From a virus: DNA of 64,000 nt. The notes beneath the pieces were generated by a model that was not told the origin of the DNA, did no database searches, and was given only the letters and a program-made list of their open reading frames with translations. Positions 1-8,154 of the stretch are shown here, piece by piece. A program made the translations under genes and the position numbers. Location: IMG/VR virus record IMGVR_UViG_3300030385_002649, positions 248,001-312,000 of that record, one strand, 5' to 3'. Numbering within the stretch: the first letter of the stretch is position 1; every line of letters starts with the position of its first letter.

Positions 1-723
1 AATACCACCATCGGCTATGACAGGAATCTTTTTCCACCTAGCATATTGGCTAACCCTATAAATCGCAGTAGCTTGAGACCTACCACAAGCCATAACTTCC
101 TGAGTGGTGCAAATAGATCCAGGGCCCATCCCGACACGCAACATGTCAGCCCCAGCTTCACACAAAACATTAGCTTGCTGTTGAGTGACCACATTACCAG
201 CTATCACCCCGATACCACCATGTACATCCTTGATATACTTAATCATATCAACTTGATACTTAGAACAGCCCTGCGCAGAATCAATTAAAATGATGTTGAC
301 ACCCGCCTTAATCAATTCAACGACACGAAGCTTATCCTCTTCGCGAGTAGAAACAGCACAAATAGCCTTAGCTCCAATCTTACGAACTTTATGAACATCA
401 GCACACTGGTCGCTGACGCTCATCGACCCATGGATAACACCGGCAGCCCCGGCTGCAGCCATAGCAGCGGCCATTCTACCATCAGTCACCGTATCCATAG
501 GGCTAGATATAATAGGAAGGCTCATTCCTGCGATGGGTCCGCTAAGATTAACATCGTCAACAGAAAAATGAGTATAGCCAGGCAAGAAGTTAAAGTCGTC
601 AAAAGACCTGCCAACCGCCAACCTATCTCCAAAGACCTCTTCTATCCTTAACCCGTCATAATTCACCTTGTTCCAAGACGAGTCGAACGGAAAATCAGGT
701 CTCGTGCGAACTGGATTATTCAT
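1..723 (-). CDS. guaB: IMP dehydrogenase without CBS domains (3' end beyond window)
   Basis: The minus-strand frame is open from the ATG at 723 to the window edge (241 codons), so the C-terminus is missing. The predicted reaction is NAD-dependent oxidation of IMP to XMP, the first committed step to GMP. The active-site loop GPGSICTT is visible, with the catalytic cysteine at about residue 205, followed by the phosphate-binding IPVIADGGI. MSLPIISSPMDTVT matches the N-terminal barrel of the IMPDH/GMP reductase family. In bacterial IMPDH a CBS pair lies between the first barrel strands and the NAD region. Here GVIHGSMS runs straight into barrel sequence, so the CBS module is absent. The loop reads like IMPDH (SICTT) rather than GMP reductase (SVCTT), but GMP reductase cannot be fully excluded without the C-terminus. 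The start overlaps the upstream stop as ATGA. Confidence 0.85.
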   Translation of the reverse strand, partial: MNNPVRTRPDFPFDSSWNKVNYDGLRIEEVFGDRLAVGRSFDDFNFLPGYTHFSVDDVNLSGPIAGMSLPIISSPMDTVTDGRMAAAMAAAGAAGVIHGSMSVSDQCADVHKVRKIGAKAICAVSTREEDKLRVVELIKAGVNIILIDSAQGCSKYQVDMIKYIKDVHGGIGVIAGNVVTQQQANVLCEAGADMLRVGMGPGSICTTQEVMACGRSQATAIYRVSQYARWKKIPVIADGGI

Positions 724-1031
724 GTCATTTCCTTAGTCAATACTGTGACGACGTGGCCGTCCTTAATCTGAACCCTGTGAGAAATCTCTCCATCAGGACC
801 ATTAACCGGATAAGAACCAGGATTGGTCCCCATCTTACGAATAAAATCCTGAGTCTCCTCAGGAAGAATGATCTTCCTCAAAGCAGGAACGTCAATTTCA
901 GAAATCCTCTCAAGGTACCGAGCGATAGCGTGATCTGTAACAGGAATGCCACGAGTCTTACCCTCAACAGCCAAAATTTGTCTTTCTAGTTCCTTATCCT
1001 CATCGATTAGATCATTAATCCTCTTCGACAT
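720..1031 (-). CDS. Small conserved-type phage protein, unknown function
   Basis: About 103 residues from the ATG at 1031. A longer in-frame opening up to 1298 exists, but it would lie inside the end of the upstream peptidase gene and gives low-complexity basic sequence, so the short start is preferred. An AGAAGG lies just before the ATG. The N-terminal 35 residues are a charged helix, probably a coiled coil. The rest contains VTDHAIARYLERI, a pattern I recognise from small phage proteins of unknown role. The start overlaps the upstream gene by 17 bases and the end overlaps the IMPDH start, so all three genes are probably one transcript. Confidence 0.6.
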   Translation of the reverse strand: MSKRINDLIDEDKELERQILAVEGKTRGIPVTDHAIARYLERISEIDVPALRKIILPEETQDFIRKMGTNPGSYPVNGPDGEISHRVQIKDGHVVTVLTKEMT

Positions 1032-1689
1032 GGCCTTCTGCTCGGTCTTCAACGCCGTCAACTCCCTCTTTAGAATTATCCTGTTCTTTATTAGCGCTCT
1101 CGTTTTTGAGCTTTTTCTTTTTTCCTTGCTCACTTTTAGAGCCTTTCTTAAGATTAATCTTGTGAATTGTGAACGGAGCCGAAACCGTTTGGGAATAATA
1201 AGCGGCAGCTTCAAGAGCCTTCTTAACCCTACCGTAGGAATCTTTATCATCCTTAGTAGCGTGGAGAGAGCCGAGCGCAAATTCAACGCCGGACCCAATA
1301 GCGATCATTCCATCAGAGACTTCGGTCACGCTATAACTCTCATCAATTTCAAACAACCTCCCCAAAAAGCTGATTAGAAAACGGTTTTCTTGTTGCACGT
1401 CGCCTTCGGTTTTTAGGGGGCCAGCTAGGTTAAGACAGTTGCGCATTGAATTGGCGAAGTTAATGACCATGTACTCGTGAAGGTCTTTTTTGCGGAAACC
1501 TGGAGGAATCTTCAACCCATACTGGATCACCTGTCCCACCCTAAGTGAACCACAATAACCAATGGTAAATTGCCCTTTTTTAAAAACCTTGGGTTGTAAC
1601 ATTAGGTGAATTCTTTCGCCATCGTTTATGGCATGATCTCCACCGATGATAATCTCACTTTCGGTTTTGAGTCCAACTATACAGGTCAT
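1015..1689 (-). CDS. HslV/proteasome-beta-like peptidase (Ntn hydrolase)
   Basis: 224 residues. The protein starts Met-Thr-Cys, so Met removal would expose a nucleophilic Thr1. Counting from that Thr, Asp17 (IIGGD) and Lys33 (QPKVFKK) fall exactly where the HslV/20S beta catalytic residues lie. A later IGSGVEFALGSL matches the conserved GSG region, and the FTIHKI strand closes the fold. HslV normally forms a double hexamer fed by the ATPase HslU. No HslU-like gene is in this window, so the partner may be a host unfoldase or lie elsewhere. The last 45 residues are a Lys-rich then acidic tail not typical of HslV. AAGGAG precedes the start. First gene of the minus-strand group that leads to IMPDH. 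Confidence 0.75.
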   Translation of the reverse strand: MTCIVGLKTESEIIIGGDHAINDGERIHLMLQPKVFKKGQFTIGYCGSLRVGQVIQYGLKIPPGFRKKDLHEYMVINFANSMRNCLNLAGPLKTEGDVQQENRFLISFLGRLFEIDESYSVTEVSDGMIAIGSGVEFALGSLHATKDDKDSYGRVKKALEAAAYYSQTVSAPFTIHKINLKKGSKSEQGKKKKLKNESANKEQDNSKEGVDGVEDRAEGHVEED

Positions 1690-2097
1690 TGCTCCTTAAA
1701 TACGACGGTACTAATATTATCCAGTGCTACATTGGCTGTATTTAACGGTGGCTGCCCCTCTATGTTGGCAGTCCGAGGGCCCGAAAAACCCTCGGCAGAT
1801 ATTGGATCTCGACCTTTCCAGTTATAGGAAGAGCATGATAAGAGGAATCGTGAAGTTGTCTGTAACAAACTATTCAACGAGAACCCAGGACAATAAACGC
1901 CTGGACTCCCCGTTAAAACTGGACGAAGGGGCGAAGCCCCCCGTAAAAAACCCAAGTAGGAGAGAGTGCCCCCAGAGGATTTATAGGTTTTGAATCTGGC
2001 CAGACTGCTGTTTAACAGCCGCCCCATCGCGTATAGCGACCCTGGATTTATCGATCCTGCACGTAGAAGATCAAGCACAATAGCGAAAAAAGCAAAA
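1690..2097. promoter_or_regulatory. Non-coding divergent region with several hairpins
   Basis: A 408-base gap between divergent genes with no convincing reading frame. Hairpins visible on the plus strand: 1750-1756 pairs with 1767-1773 (7 pairs, one G-U); 1773-1779 CCGAGGG pairs with 1789-1795 CCCTCGG; 1928-1932 GGGGC pairs with 1936-1940 GCCCC around a GAA loop; and GCTGT/ACAGC near 2009-2021. None is followed by a T-run, so they do not look like simple terminators. The sequence TGTATTTAAC at 1737-1746 resembles a motif seen before other genes here. The region could hold promoters for both directions, or the 5' part of a large structured RNA continuing beyond 2361. Confidence 0.35.
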
Positions 2098-2361
2098 ATG
2101 TCAACTTACAACCCAAATAGAATCAACAAAATAAAAGAACGCACTAACCGCATACAAAAAGAAATCACGCAATTATTAGGCTTAAAATCAGGACGTGCCG
2201 TCATAAGGCAAATAAAACAAGCAAGAGGCATAAAAGAAGATCAAGCAACATGGTACTCAGAACAAATCAGAGTCGAATCTAGACTCGCACTGCTAAAACA
2301 GCAACTAAGCATTGTCAACGAACAACTAACAATTGAAGATTTAAGAGCTAACAACTTCTAA
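2098..2361 (+). CDS. Small coiled-coil protein, unknown function
   Basis: 87 residues if started at the ATG at 2098. A longer frame from 1990 would include hairpin sequence that reads as noise. The protein is almost all charged helix (Lys, Glu, Gln, Ile, Leu), suggesting a coiled coil. Codon choice (AAA, CAA, AGA, ATA) is A-rich and resembles the virion gene at 2861 more than the replication genes. No clear Shine-Dalgarno sequence is seen. It is isolated between two hairpin-rich non-coding stretches, so it may be a virion-associated or RNA-associated protein, but the sequence does not decide. Confidence 0.55.
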   Translation: MSTYNPNRINKIKERTNRIQKEITQLLGLKSGRAVIRQIKQARGIKEDQATWYSEQIRVESRLALLKQQLSIVNEQLTIEDLRANNF

Positions 2362-2860
2362 CGCGTGTAGAAATAAAGCAAAAAGGTGTCCCGAGAGGGA
2401 GGGGATTCCGATGGCGGTAACGTCTAGGAATCATACATGCAGGTGTATGAGCGACTATGGGCCTCTACTTGGTAGCGACCTCACAAATAGTGAGGTTCTT
2501 ATTAGTACCAGTGCGGAGATCGTAGGATATAGGAATTGTCTAAAGAAGTCAAAAACATGACGCTAGTTCGTGATAAGCCCCAAGGGGTGATGCATCCTGT
2601 CAGGGAAGTGTCTATCAACGCTACAACCAGGGTAGCTGCAGGTAGAACGCACCTGTTGTTTTTGAACGCCTATATTACTGATTTCAACCCACTAAAAACA
2701 TCATGCTGTGGTTCTTATGGACCGGTGATTTCGGTCACCACCTAAGAAATTTCAACTTCATTGTTTTTAGGGGCGCGACTGGGGCCAAACCTGTATATTG
2801 ATATTTTTAAGAATTATTATTTAACAATTAAACAGCAAACATAAGAAACAGGCAAAACTT
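2362..2860 (+). ncRNA. Candidate large structured non-coding RNA
   Basis: 499 bases without a gene, rich in stable pairings. 2404-2409/2427-2432 GATTCC/GGAATC. ATACA/TGTAT at 2433-2437/2444-2448. 2478-2484 ACCTCAC with 2490-2496 GTGAGGT, enclosed by TGGTA/TACCA (2470-2474/2506-2510). GCAGGT/ACCTGT at 2638/2651. A long nested domain: 2692-2700 CTAAAAACA with 2762-2770, inside it 2712-2717 TTCTTA with 2743-2748 TAAGAA, inside that 2724-2728 GGTGA with 2735-2739 TCACC. Nested pairings of this kind argue for a folded RNA rather than a plain leader. Large phage RNA classes such as GOLLD or ROOL are possible identities, but I cannot match a consensus by eye. It could also act as a long leader of the virion gene at 2861. 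Confidence 0.45.
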
Positions 2861-3697
2861 ATGACCGCAAATCTCGAAAACCATATCCCCATAGGAGGCA
2901 CAGGATCAACAGGGTCAACCGGCGCAACAGGACCAACCGGCGCAACAGGGTCAACCGGCGCAGGCGTAGGAACAAAACAGCTAGATTTATTGCCTAGAGG
3001 TCTAACGCATGGTTACTGGCAGCCAGGCCAAGGAACAGGTTTAACAGCGTCAACAGCTACAGTCGGAACAGGATTCAACACTCCAACCAATACGGCTACT
3101 GGATCAGGCACAATTTATTCTGAAGGCATAAACTCTTATGGGCCTCACATTGAAATCGACGCCCCAGGCGCTGGTCTCGCAGCCTGGTCACATAGTTCTG
3201 ACGCACTAGTAGACCCTTCAGCACTTCCCAGATTCATTTATAGAGCAGGAATAGAGCTTAATGCTGAAGGGATCGGAGCTGCTAACCCAGTTGGTCAGGT
3301 TTTATTTGGACTAACTTCGTCTGCTCCGACAAACGCCGTGCTCGACTTTACTACAGCCACTGAAGCGATTTGGGTTGAAGTTATTGGTGACTTCAATACT
3401 CTCTCGACTTGGTCGATTAATAGGAGGATTGGAAGCGCTACAAAAACTGCTACTGATACGGGCATAACTCCTCCGAACGGTGAGGAGCCAACATATGTCA
3501 TCTTCGAATGGGCTTCGACAACTTCTGTGACTGTAACATTATTGAACTCATCATATACTTCATTGTATACGACCACCTTTTCTGGGGCACCTGAGGTTCC
3601 TTCTCCGACTACGGCGTATTGTTTGTTTATTAGATCTGGCGACACTAAGTCGAAATATCTTTATTTCTATGGCGCAATGCTCGACTTTGATGGCTAA
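2861..3697 (+). CDS. Collagen-like virion or tail-fibre protein
   Basis: 278 residues. Residues about 12-35 are Gly-X-Thr triplets ([13 protein letters not shown]), a collagen-like trimerising stretch common in phage fibres. The rest is Gly/Ser/Thr-rich beta-type sequence with no catalytic motif, compatible with a jelly-roll or lectin-like head. It is set apart from the tail genes at 33711-53142 and reads on the plus strand after the hairpin-rich region. It may be a decoration or receptor-binding protein. The triplet stretch resembles the one in the protein at 38104-39693. Confidence 0.65.
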   Translation: MTANLENHIPIGGTGSTGSTGATGPTGATGSTGAGVGTKQLDLLPRGLTHGYWQPGQGTGLTASTATVGTGFNTPTNTATGSGTIYSEGINSYGPHIEIDAPGAGLAAWSHSSDALVDPSALPRFIYRAGIELNAEGIGAANPVGQVLFGLTSSAPTNAVLDFTTATEAIWVEVIGDFNTLSTWSINRRIGSATKTATDTGITPPNGEEPTYVIFEWASTTSVTVTLLNSSYTSLYTTTFSGAPEVPSPTTAYCLFIRSGDTKSKYLYFYGAMLDFDG

Positions 3698-3735
3698 ATC
3701 ATCAAAGATAAGCAAAGCTTTGGAAATGCGTTTAG

Positions 3736-4116
3736 GTGACCTGTAAAGTAATACTCATCGAGACGAGAAATTTAGGAGACTGGAATTTCTCTAGTCCAAA
3801 ACCTTTAGCGAACATTGGCCGAGAAACAGTTTTAGCCAGGTTGCAACGTCAAATAGGTGAAATGGGATTAGACCCAATCGTGCTTACTGACGACTACGAT
3901 ATAATGGCGGCTTCAAAGAAAGTGCATGTGGGAGACGAACTCCCCGAACACTTCGCCATATTGCCCGGGAACGTGATTCACCCGACTTACATGTCCGTTT
4001 TGAACTGCATTCACGACAAGCCAGATGATATGTCGTATAGTATTGACACAATTGATGATTATTGGGGTTTCGTGCAGGAAGCGCTGAACTCTGGTGAGCT
4101 GGATTCTACCGAATGA
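3736..4116 (+). CDS. Nucleotidyltransferase-like protein, short
   Basis: 126 residues with a GTG start. SSPKPLANIGRETVLARL followed by IVLTDDYDI resembles the substrate-binding N-terminal half of GT-A sugar-nucleotidyltransferases (PK-L-x-x-G-x-x-x-L). The canonical N-terminal glycine-rich GxGTR loop is not present: the protein has IETRNLGDWNF there. At 126 residues it is about half of a complete enzyme. It could be a degenerate or highly diverged transferase. It is followed after 31 bases by the next plus-strand gene. Confidence 0.4.
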   Translation: MTCKVILIETRNLGDWNFSSPKPLANIGRETVLARLQRQIGEMGLDPIVLTDDYDIMAASKKVHVGDELPEHFAILPGNVIHPTYMSVLNCIHDKPDDMSYSIDTIDDYWGFVQEALNSGELDSTE

Positions 4117-4147
4117 TTTTTTGGTATTTCAACATGAGAGGTTTGCA

Positions 4148-4468
4148 ATGCAAGAGCAAAAAAACACGACTATGCGAATTGGTCGTTCACACGCTAAAGT
4201 ATTATTGGACTGGTTTTCATTTCAAGAGCAATGTGATATTAGGATCGAAAGCTCCTCTATCCACATGGACGAGGTCAAGTTTTCAAACAAGCTAAGGACC
4301 ATCATCGGCAAGCTAAAAAAGCACCGTAGCGGCTCATATGTCAATATCAACTCGATTGAAGCAGGCATGGCATACGAATGGTTCGAAAAGATCCCGAACC
4401 TCCTAATAGACGGTAAAGATCAAAAAATGTATGGAATTCTACAAAACTTCTTCAAAAAGAATCTATAA
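4148..4468 (+). CDS. Hypothetical protein
   Basis: 106 residues from the ATG at 4148, which has GAGAGG six bases upstream. An upstream in-frame ATG at 4094 lies inside the previous gene and is less likely. Mixed alpha/beta sequence without a recognisable motif. It ends in the TAATG overlap with the metallophosphoesterase, so the two are probably translationally coupled. Confidence 0.6.
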   Translation: MQEQKNTTMRIGRSHAKVLLDWFSFQEQCDIRIESSSIHMDEVKFSNKLRTIIGKLKKHRSGSYVNINSIEAGMAYEWFEKIPNLLIDGKDQKMYGILQNFFKKNL

Positions 4469-5136
4469 TGTTAAGAATTGTGGCGGTTAGTGACACTCAC
4501 GGTCGACATGAAGACGTTAATATCTCCCACGGCGATGTTCTAATTCACTGTGGGGATTTTTCAAATCATGGGACAGAAAAAGATTTCTTCTTATTCCTAA
4601 ATTGGCTCCAATCCCAGCCTCACGAACACAAACTCTTTACTCCGGGGAACCATGACGAATGGGTAGAACAAAATCTTTCTCTAGCTAAATCGATTGTTGA
4701 AGACACGCCGGGTGTCACAATGTTGATAAACGAAGAACACTGTATTGATGGTGTAAAATTCTTCGGATCTCCATTTGTTCCCACTTTTGGCGACTGGTCA
4801 TTCATGTTAGATAGGGATATAATCGGCAGGAAATGGGAACAAATCCCAGAAGATGTGACTGTTCTTTTCACACATGGCCCTGCTTATGGGCACGGCGACT
4901 TGGCTCCACCTTGGGGTTGTTCCTCATTGAGAGGAAAAGTGGCGGGCGATATCGACCTATTGCTTAGGATTAAAGAGGTTAAGCCGCAGCTTCACTTGTT
5001 TGGGCATATTCATGGTGGCTATGGTCGGACTAAATCTGATGCTGTTCCTGAGACGTTGTTTATCAATTGTGCTGTTTGTACTGAAAAGTACAGCCCTGAC
5101 AACACCGCTCAAGTTGTCAATATGCACAACTTATAA
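4468..5136 (+). CDS. Calcineurin-like metallophosphoesterase
   Basis: 222 residues. All family metal-binding blocks are visible in order: SDTHGR (Asp9, His11), HCGDFSNHG (Asp30), PGNHDEW (about 60-65), FTHGPAYGHGD (about 134) and LFGHIHGGYG (about 178). This arrangement resembles the MPPED1/MPPED2 group of dinuclear metal phosphoesterases. The substrate cannot be read from sequence; cyclic nucleotides or other phosphodiesters are typical of the group. A role against host nucleotide signalling is possible but is inference only. TAATG overlaps join it to both neighbours. Confidence 0.85.
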   Translation: MLRIVAVSDTHGRHEDVNISHGDVLIHCGDFSNHGTEKDFFLFLNWLQSQPHEHKLFTPGNHDEWVEQNLSLAKSIVEDTPGVTMLINEEHCIDGVKFFGSPFVPTFGDWSFMLDRDIIGRKWEQIPEDVTVLFTHGPAYGHGDLAPPWGCSSLRGKVAGDIDLLLRIKEVKPQLHLFGHIHGGYGRTKSDAVPETLFINCAVCTEKYSPDNTAQVVNMHNL

Positions 5137-5609
5137 TGGATACAATCTACCTTTTAAAAAGGTTCGATGCGGCAAGGTTTATAGGGTCTAAAATAAATGT
5201 GGAAGAACGCAACGATTGGCATCCTTATTTTAGACCATGGAGATGGGATGTTTCCGGTTATTTTACTGTGGTGAAAACCCTATTGTCACCTCAAGCGATT
5301 GTATTAGATGACTCTTCTTATCTAAAAATTTTATGTTATCCATTCTTCGCCAATAAAACAGGTCGATTCATTTCTCTTGATGAGTTTTATAGTGATGAGC
5401 CTGTGCTTTGTGTTGACTCTGAAAGGGCTGATGGCGTGCCTGAGAGTTATTTGTATGACTGCTCAGATTTATACAGAATTGAATTATCTGATGGAAAACT
5501 ATGCGCAGAAAAGGTCGATCAGGGTAAATATGCTAGTCTAATTGACTGGATGACTAAGCATGTACCATGGCACGTGAATCCGGGTGTAAAACTCTCGTTG
5601 GGGCATTAA
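5136..5609 (+). CDS. Hypothetical protein
   Basis: 157 residues beginning at the overlapping ATG after the phosphoesterase. It contains many aromatic residues (HPYFRPWRWDVSGYF) and an acidic middle, with no membrane segment or known motif. Its end overlaps the next gene by 43 bases. Confidence 0.55.
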   Translation: MDTIYLLKRFDAARFIGSKINVEERNDWHPYFRPWRWDVSGYFTVVKTLLSPQAIVLDDSSYLKILCYPFFANKTGRFISLDEFYSDEPVLCVDSERADGVPESYLYDCSDLYRIELSDGKLCAEKVDQGKYASLIDWMTKHVPWHVNPGVKLSLGH

Positions 5610-5959
5610 TCTGCGAGCTGTGTGAGCACGCCACTAAAGAACTACCCCCAAGACTTGAAAAACTTTTAACTATAAGAACGGAAAACCGGGGCCAGGCCGT
5701 GTGGGGTAGGACTATATGGAATTATGCTAAAGAAGCTGCCTTTCATGATCTGTTTGTCGGTTTCGATATCGACGGTGTTAAACGCACAAAATTAGTAATA
5801 ACCATTTTGATTGGGTGCGAAGACGCTGGAGTGGTTGCGGTCAATCGAATTGGCTTTGGGACCATCTTTCAAGATGATATTATTGAGCGATTGAAGCTCG
5901 AAATTTCTAACGTTATAAGAGAAGCAGATGACTTACTTAAAGCCCAAACTTGCAGCTGA
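5567..5959 (+). CDS. Hypothetical protein
   Basis: 130 residues. The start is uncertain because the only ATG lies 43 bases inside the upstream gene with a weak ribosome site. One CxxC-like pair (CELCEHA) near the N-terminus and a helical C-terminus are visible. No family recognised. Confidence 0.5.
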   Translation: MARESGCKTLVGALICELCEHATKELPPRLEKLLTIRTENRGQAVWGRTIWNYAKEAAFHDLFVGFDIDGVKRTKLVITILIGCEDAGVVAVNRIGFGTIFQDDIIERLKLEISNVIREADDLLKAQTCS

Positions 5960-6197
5960 ACACCTACTTTCCACTTTAAAGAAAGACTTCCCAGATGGCG
6001 AAGGCGGAGTGGACGTTCGGGTGGCCGCCAAAACAATTTTCGGGATTGTGGACGATTCTCGAATTAGATCTATGCAGTCGGTAGTAGATTTCCCGACGTG
6101 CAATATACACTCTTATTTGGTGTGGGATTATGTTGGTCTCCGACTCACGTCGGTATTTGAGAAAAATGGCCGAATCAATTGTCGAAGTAGCAGTTAA
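5928..6197 (+). CDS. Hypothetical protein
   Basis: 89 residues. AGAGAAG lies just before the ATG at 5928. It overlaps the upstream gene by 32 bases and the polymerase start by 32 bases. No recognisable motif. The compact overlap suggests coupling to translation of the polymerase N-terminal gene. Confidence 0.45.
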   Translation: MTYLKPKLAAEHLLSTLKKDFPDGEGGVDVRVAAKTIFGIVDDSRIRSMQSVVDFPTCNIHSYLVWDYVGLRLTSVFEKNGRINCRSSS

Positions 6198-7695
6198 CCT
6201 TACTCAAGCCGAGCGAAAAGCCGCCGACGTTTCCTATCCAGGACCACAGGAGTTTGTGCACTTGCACAATCATACCCTGTTTAGTACACTAGACGGAATC
6301 GCAACGCCAGACGAATACTTCGGAGCGTGCGCCGAATTAGGTCACCCCGCTTTTTCTATTACCGACCACGGTAGCATGGCTGCGATTCCAGACGCCTATT
6401 GGGCCGCCAAAAAGCATAAGACCAAGTTCATTGCCGGGTGTGAGATCTACTTCAACGATTTTCACCAAGAACTTGAAGAGAAGCAAGCGAACCCAGACTG
6501 GAAGTTAGGAGCACTCAAAGCCCCTAAAGCTGCCACCTCTGTCGATTATGACATGATGGTAGGAAACGAAGAATGGGGCAAGTATAGGCGCAATCGACAT
6601 CTTACGGTTATGGCTATGAATATGGGAGGATATAGAAATCTCATCCACATGACTAGTGAAGCCTGGGAAATTGGTTTTTATTACAAACCAAGAGTCTGGT
6701 TCGACCAAATCAAGAAATATAACAAGGGCCTCATCATCTTGTCCGGATGCTTGAATGGTCCTGTTTGTCACGCTCTACGAGAAGCCGCAAAATGGGCTAA
6801 GATCTCTCGTGGCAAGCTTAAAGCTGATAAATTCGGAAGGCCAATCCACATCAACTCATACGACGCTAAAAAACGACAGCAGCATTATATGGACGAAGCT
6901 CACATGTGGGTCAAGAAATTTAGGGATCTCTTAGGAGACCGCTTCTATCTAGAATTGCAAATGCCGGGTAAGGAAATCCCGTTTGGCAAAGAAGCCTTCG
7001 CTCTGATCTGTCAAATGGCAAAGAAATATGACATCGATGCGGTCGTTGCTAACGATTGTCACTTCACTCACCGTGCTGATTTTAAAGTGCAAAAATGCAT
7101 GATGGCGGTGGGCCAGGGCGTCCAAATCGACGATCCGAACCTGTTCCACGTAGACTCCGACGAGCAATTTTTTAAGAGTAGAGCACAGTTGAGAAAAACA
7201 TTTTTCGAAGGAGGATATGACAAGTATATCACGCCCGAAGAGTTCGAACAATGCCTTCAAAACACAGTCGAGCTATCAAAGCGGTGTGAAACATTCGACC
7301 CCGACTTGAACCCGAAGCTCCCATCCATCCCAGATGCTGAACCTAAATTGAAGAAGCTAGTCATCGAGGCGTTAAAGAGCACTGGTTTGATGCATTCTGA
7401 TAAGAGATATATGGTCGATGGTAAAATGGTGACCCACAAAGAACAAGCCGCTATCGAATTGAAGCGTTATTGTGAAAAGGGCTTCGCTTCATACTTCTTG
7501 ATCATCAAGGATTTGATCGACTACTCTAAAACCAACCAATGGGACGTCGGACCTGGCCGTGGTAGCGCTGGAGGATCCTTAGTTTGTTATCTTCTTGGTA
7601 TTCATTCACTCGATCCTTTAAAGTGGGGTCTTAGTTCAGTTCGCTTTATGGGCGACAGCCGTGGTGGAGATATGCTCCGCGTATCTATGGATTAG
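6166..7695 (+). CDS. dnaE: DNA polymerase III alpha, N-terminal part (PHP domain)
   Basis: About 509 residues from the ATG at 6166. The PHP domain has VHLHNHTLFSTLDG (30-43), ITDHG (65-69), AGCEIYF and ANDCHF, matching metal-binding blocks of bacterial DnaE. GPGRGSAGGSLVCYLLG (about 462) is the start of the palm, equivalent to the GRGSAAGSLVAY of bacterial enzymes. The protein then stops shortly after SRGGDMLRVSM, before the catalytic aspartates. Those lie in the separate gene at 8559. The two products would have to associate to form a polymerase. The retained PHP metal residues make a phosphoesterase or proofreading role possible. Confidence 0.85.
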   Translation: MAESIVEVAVNLTQAERKAADVSYPGPQEFVHLHNHTLFSTLDGIATPDEYFGACAELGHPAFSITDHGSMAAIPDAYWAAKKHKTKFIAGCEIYFNDFHQELEEKQANPDWKLGALKAPKAATSVDYDMMVGNEEWGKYRRNRHLTVMAMNMGGYRNLIHMTSEAWEIGFYYKPRVWFDQIKKYNKGLIILSGCLNGPVCHALREAAKWAKISRGKLKADKFGRPIHINSYDAKKRQQHYMDEAHMWVKKFRDLLGDRFYLELQMPGKEIPFGKEAFALICQMAKKYDIDAVVANDCHFTHRADFKVQKCMMAVGQGVQIDDPNLFHVDSDEQFFKSRAQLRKTFFEGGYDKYITPEEFEQCLQNTVELSKRCETFDPDLNPKLPSIPDAEPKLKKLVIEALKSTGLMHSDKRYMVDGKMVTHKEQAAIELKRYCEKGFASYFLIIKDLIDYSKTNQWDVGPGRGSAGGSLVCYLLGIHSLDPLKWGLSSVRFMGDSRGGDMLRVSMD

Positions 7696-8154
7696 ATGAG
7701 CTATTCACGATTGTTGATAAAATTCCAAGAGGCTTTAGATTCTTACGCCTTATTGTCCCAATTTTCCGATCAGGATATGGAGAACCTTGGGTTTTCTGAT
7801 CAGATTAAGCTGGTCCTCTATAAATGGCCTGATATCGCTTCTTCTGCCCTCAACCTTATAATGCGCATGGAAGGGGAAGCGCATGAAGACGTTGTTTCCA
7901 ACGCTTGGCTTAGGTTGGAAAGGGATTTAGACGATACTATAGTACAGCCGGTCGCGGCGTTCTATGAGGGTTTAGCGGAAAAAACAAAACAAAGCATGGG
8001 AGGAGTTCCCATCAATGCAGTGATAAAACCGGAGGTTATACTTTCTTTAGATGCTATTAGCGCTAAGAAAGTTTATGTTGAATGTATTAACCATTTATTT
8101 GATGTTTTAGAAGCGGTAACTAAAACCAAATACCCAAGGATACAAACATCATGA
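7696..8154 (+). CDS. Hypothetical protein between the two polymerase genes
   Basis: 152 residues. The ATG directly follows the TAG of the polymerase N-terminal gene (TAGATG). The sequence is mostly helical and acidic (for example QFSDQDMENLGFSDQ) and contains no endonuclease or intein motif. It overlaps the next gene by four bases. It belongs to the 863-base segment that separates the two polymerase parts. Confidence 0.6.
   Translation: MSYSRLLIKFQEALDSYALLSQFSDQDMENLGFSDQIKLVLYKWPDIASSALNLIMRMEGEAHEDVVSNAWLRLERDLDDTIVQPVAAFYEGLAEKTKQSMGGVPINAVIKPEVILSLDAISAKKVYVECINHLFDVLEAVTKTKYPRIQTS

Noticed and set aside
46-651. Plus-strand open frames at 46-288 and 391-651
   Set aside because: They are antisense shadows of the IMP dehydrogenase frame.
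1097-1160. In-frame A AAA AAG slippery heptamer near the end of the HslV-like gene
   Set aside because: A -1 shift there would soon stop and does not lead into the downstream gene, which lies in the +1 frame. No supporting stem was evident.
1686-2078. 130-codon minus-strand open frame
   Set aside because: It covers the hairpin-rich region, its translation looks like noise and its end overlaps the start of the peptidase gene in another frame.
2000-2100. Possible tRNA-like T-arms near 1995 and 2045
   Set aside because: Stems of five pairs and a seven-base loop could not be formed together with an acceptor stem on either strand.
2362-2860. Group I intron core
   Set aside because: GACTATGG and GATATAGG resemble fragments of the core, but the pairing expected for P7 is missing and no split gene flanks the region.
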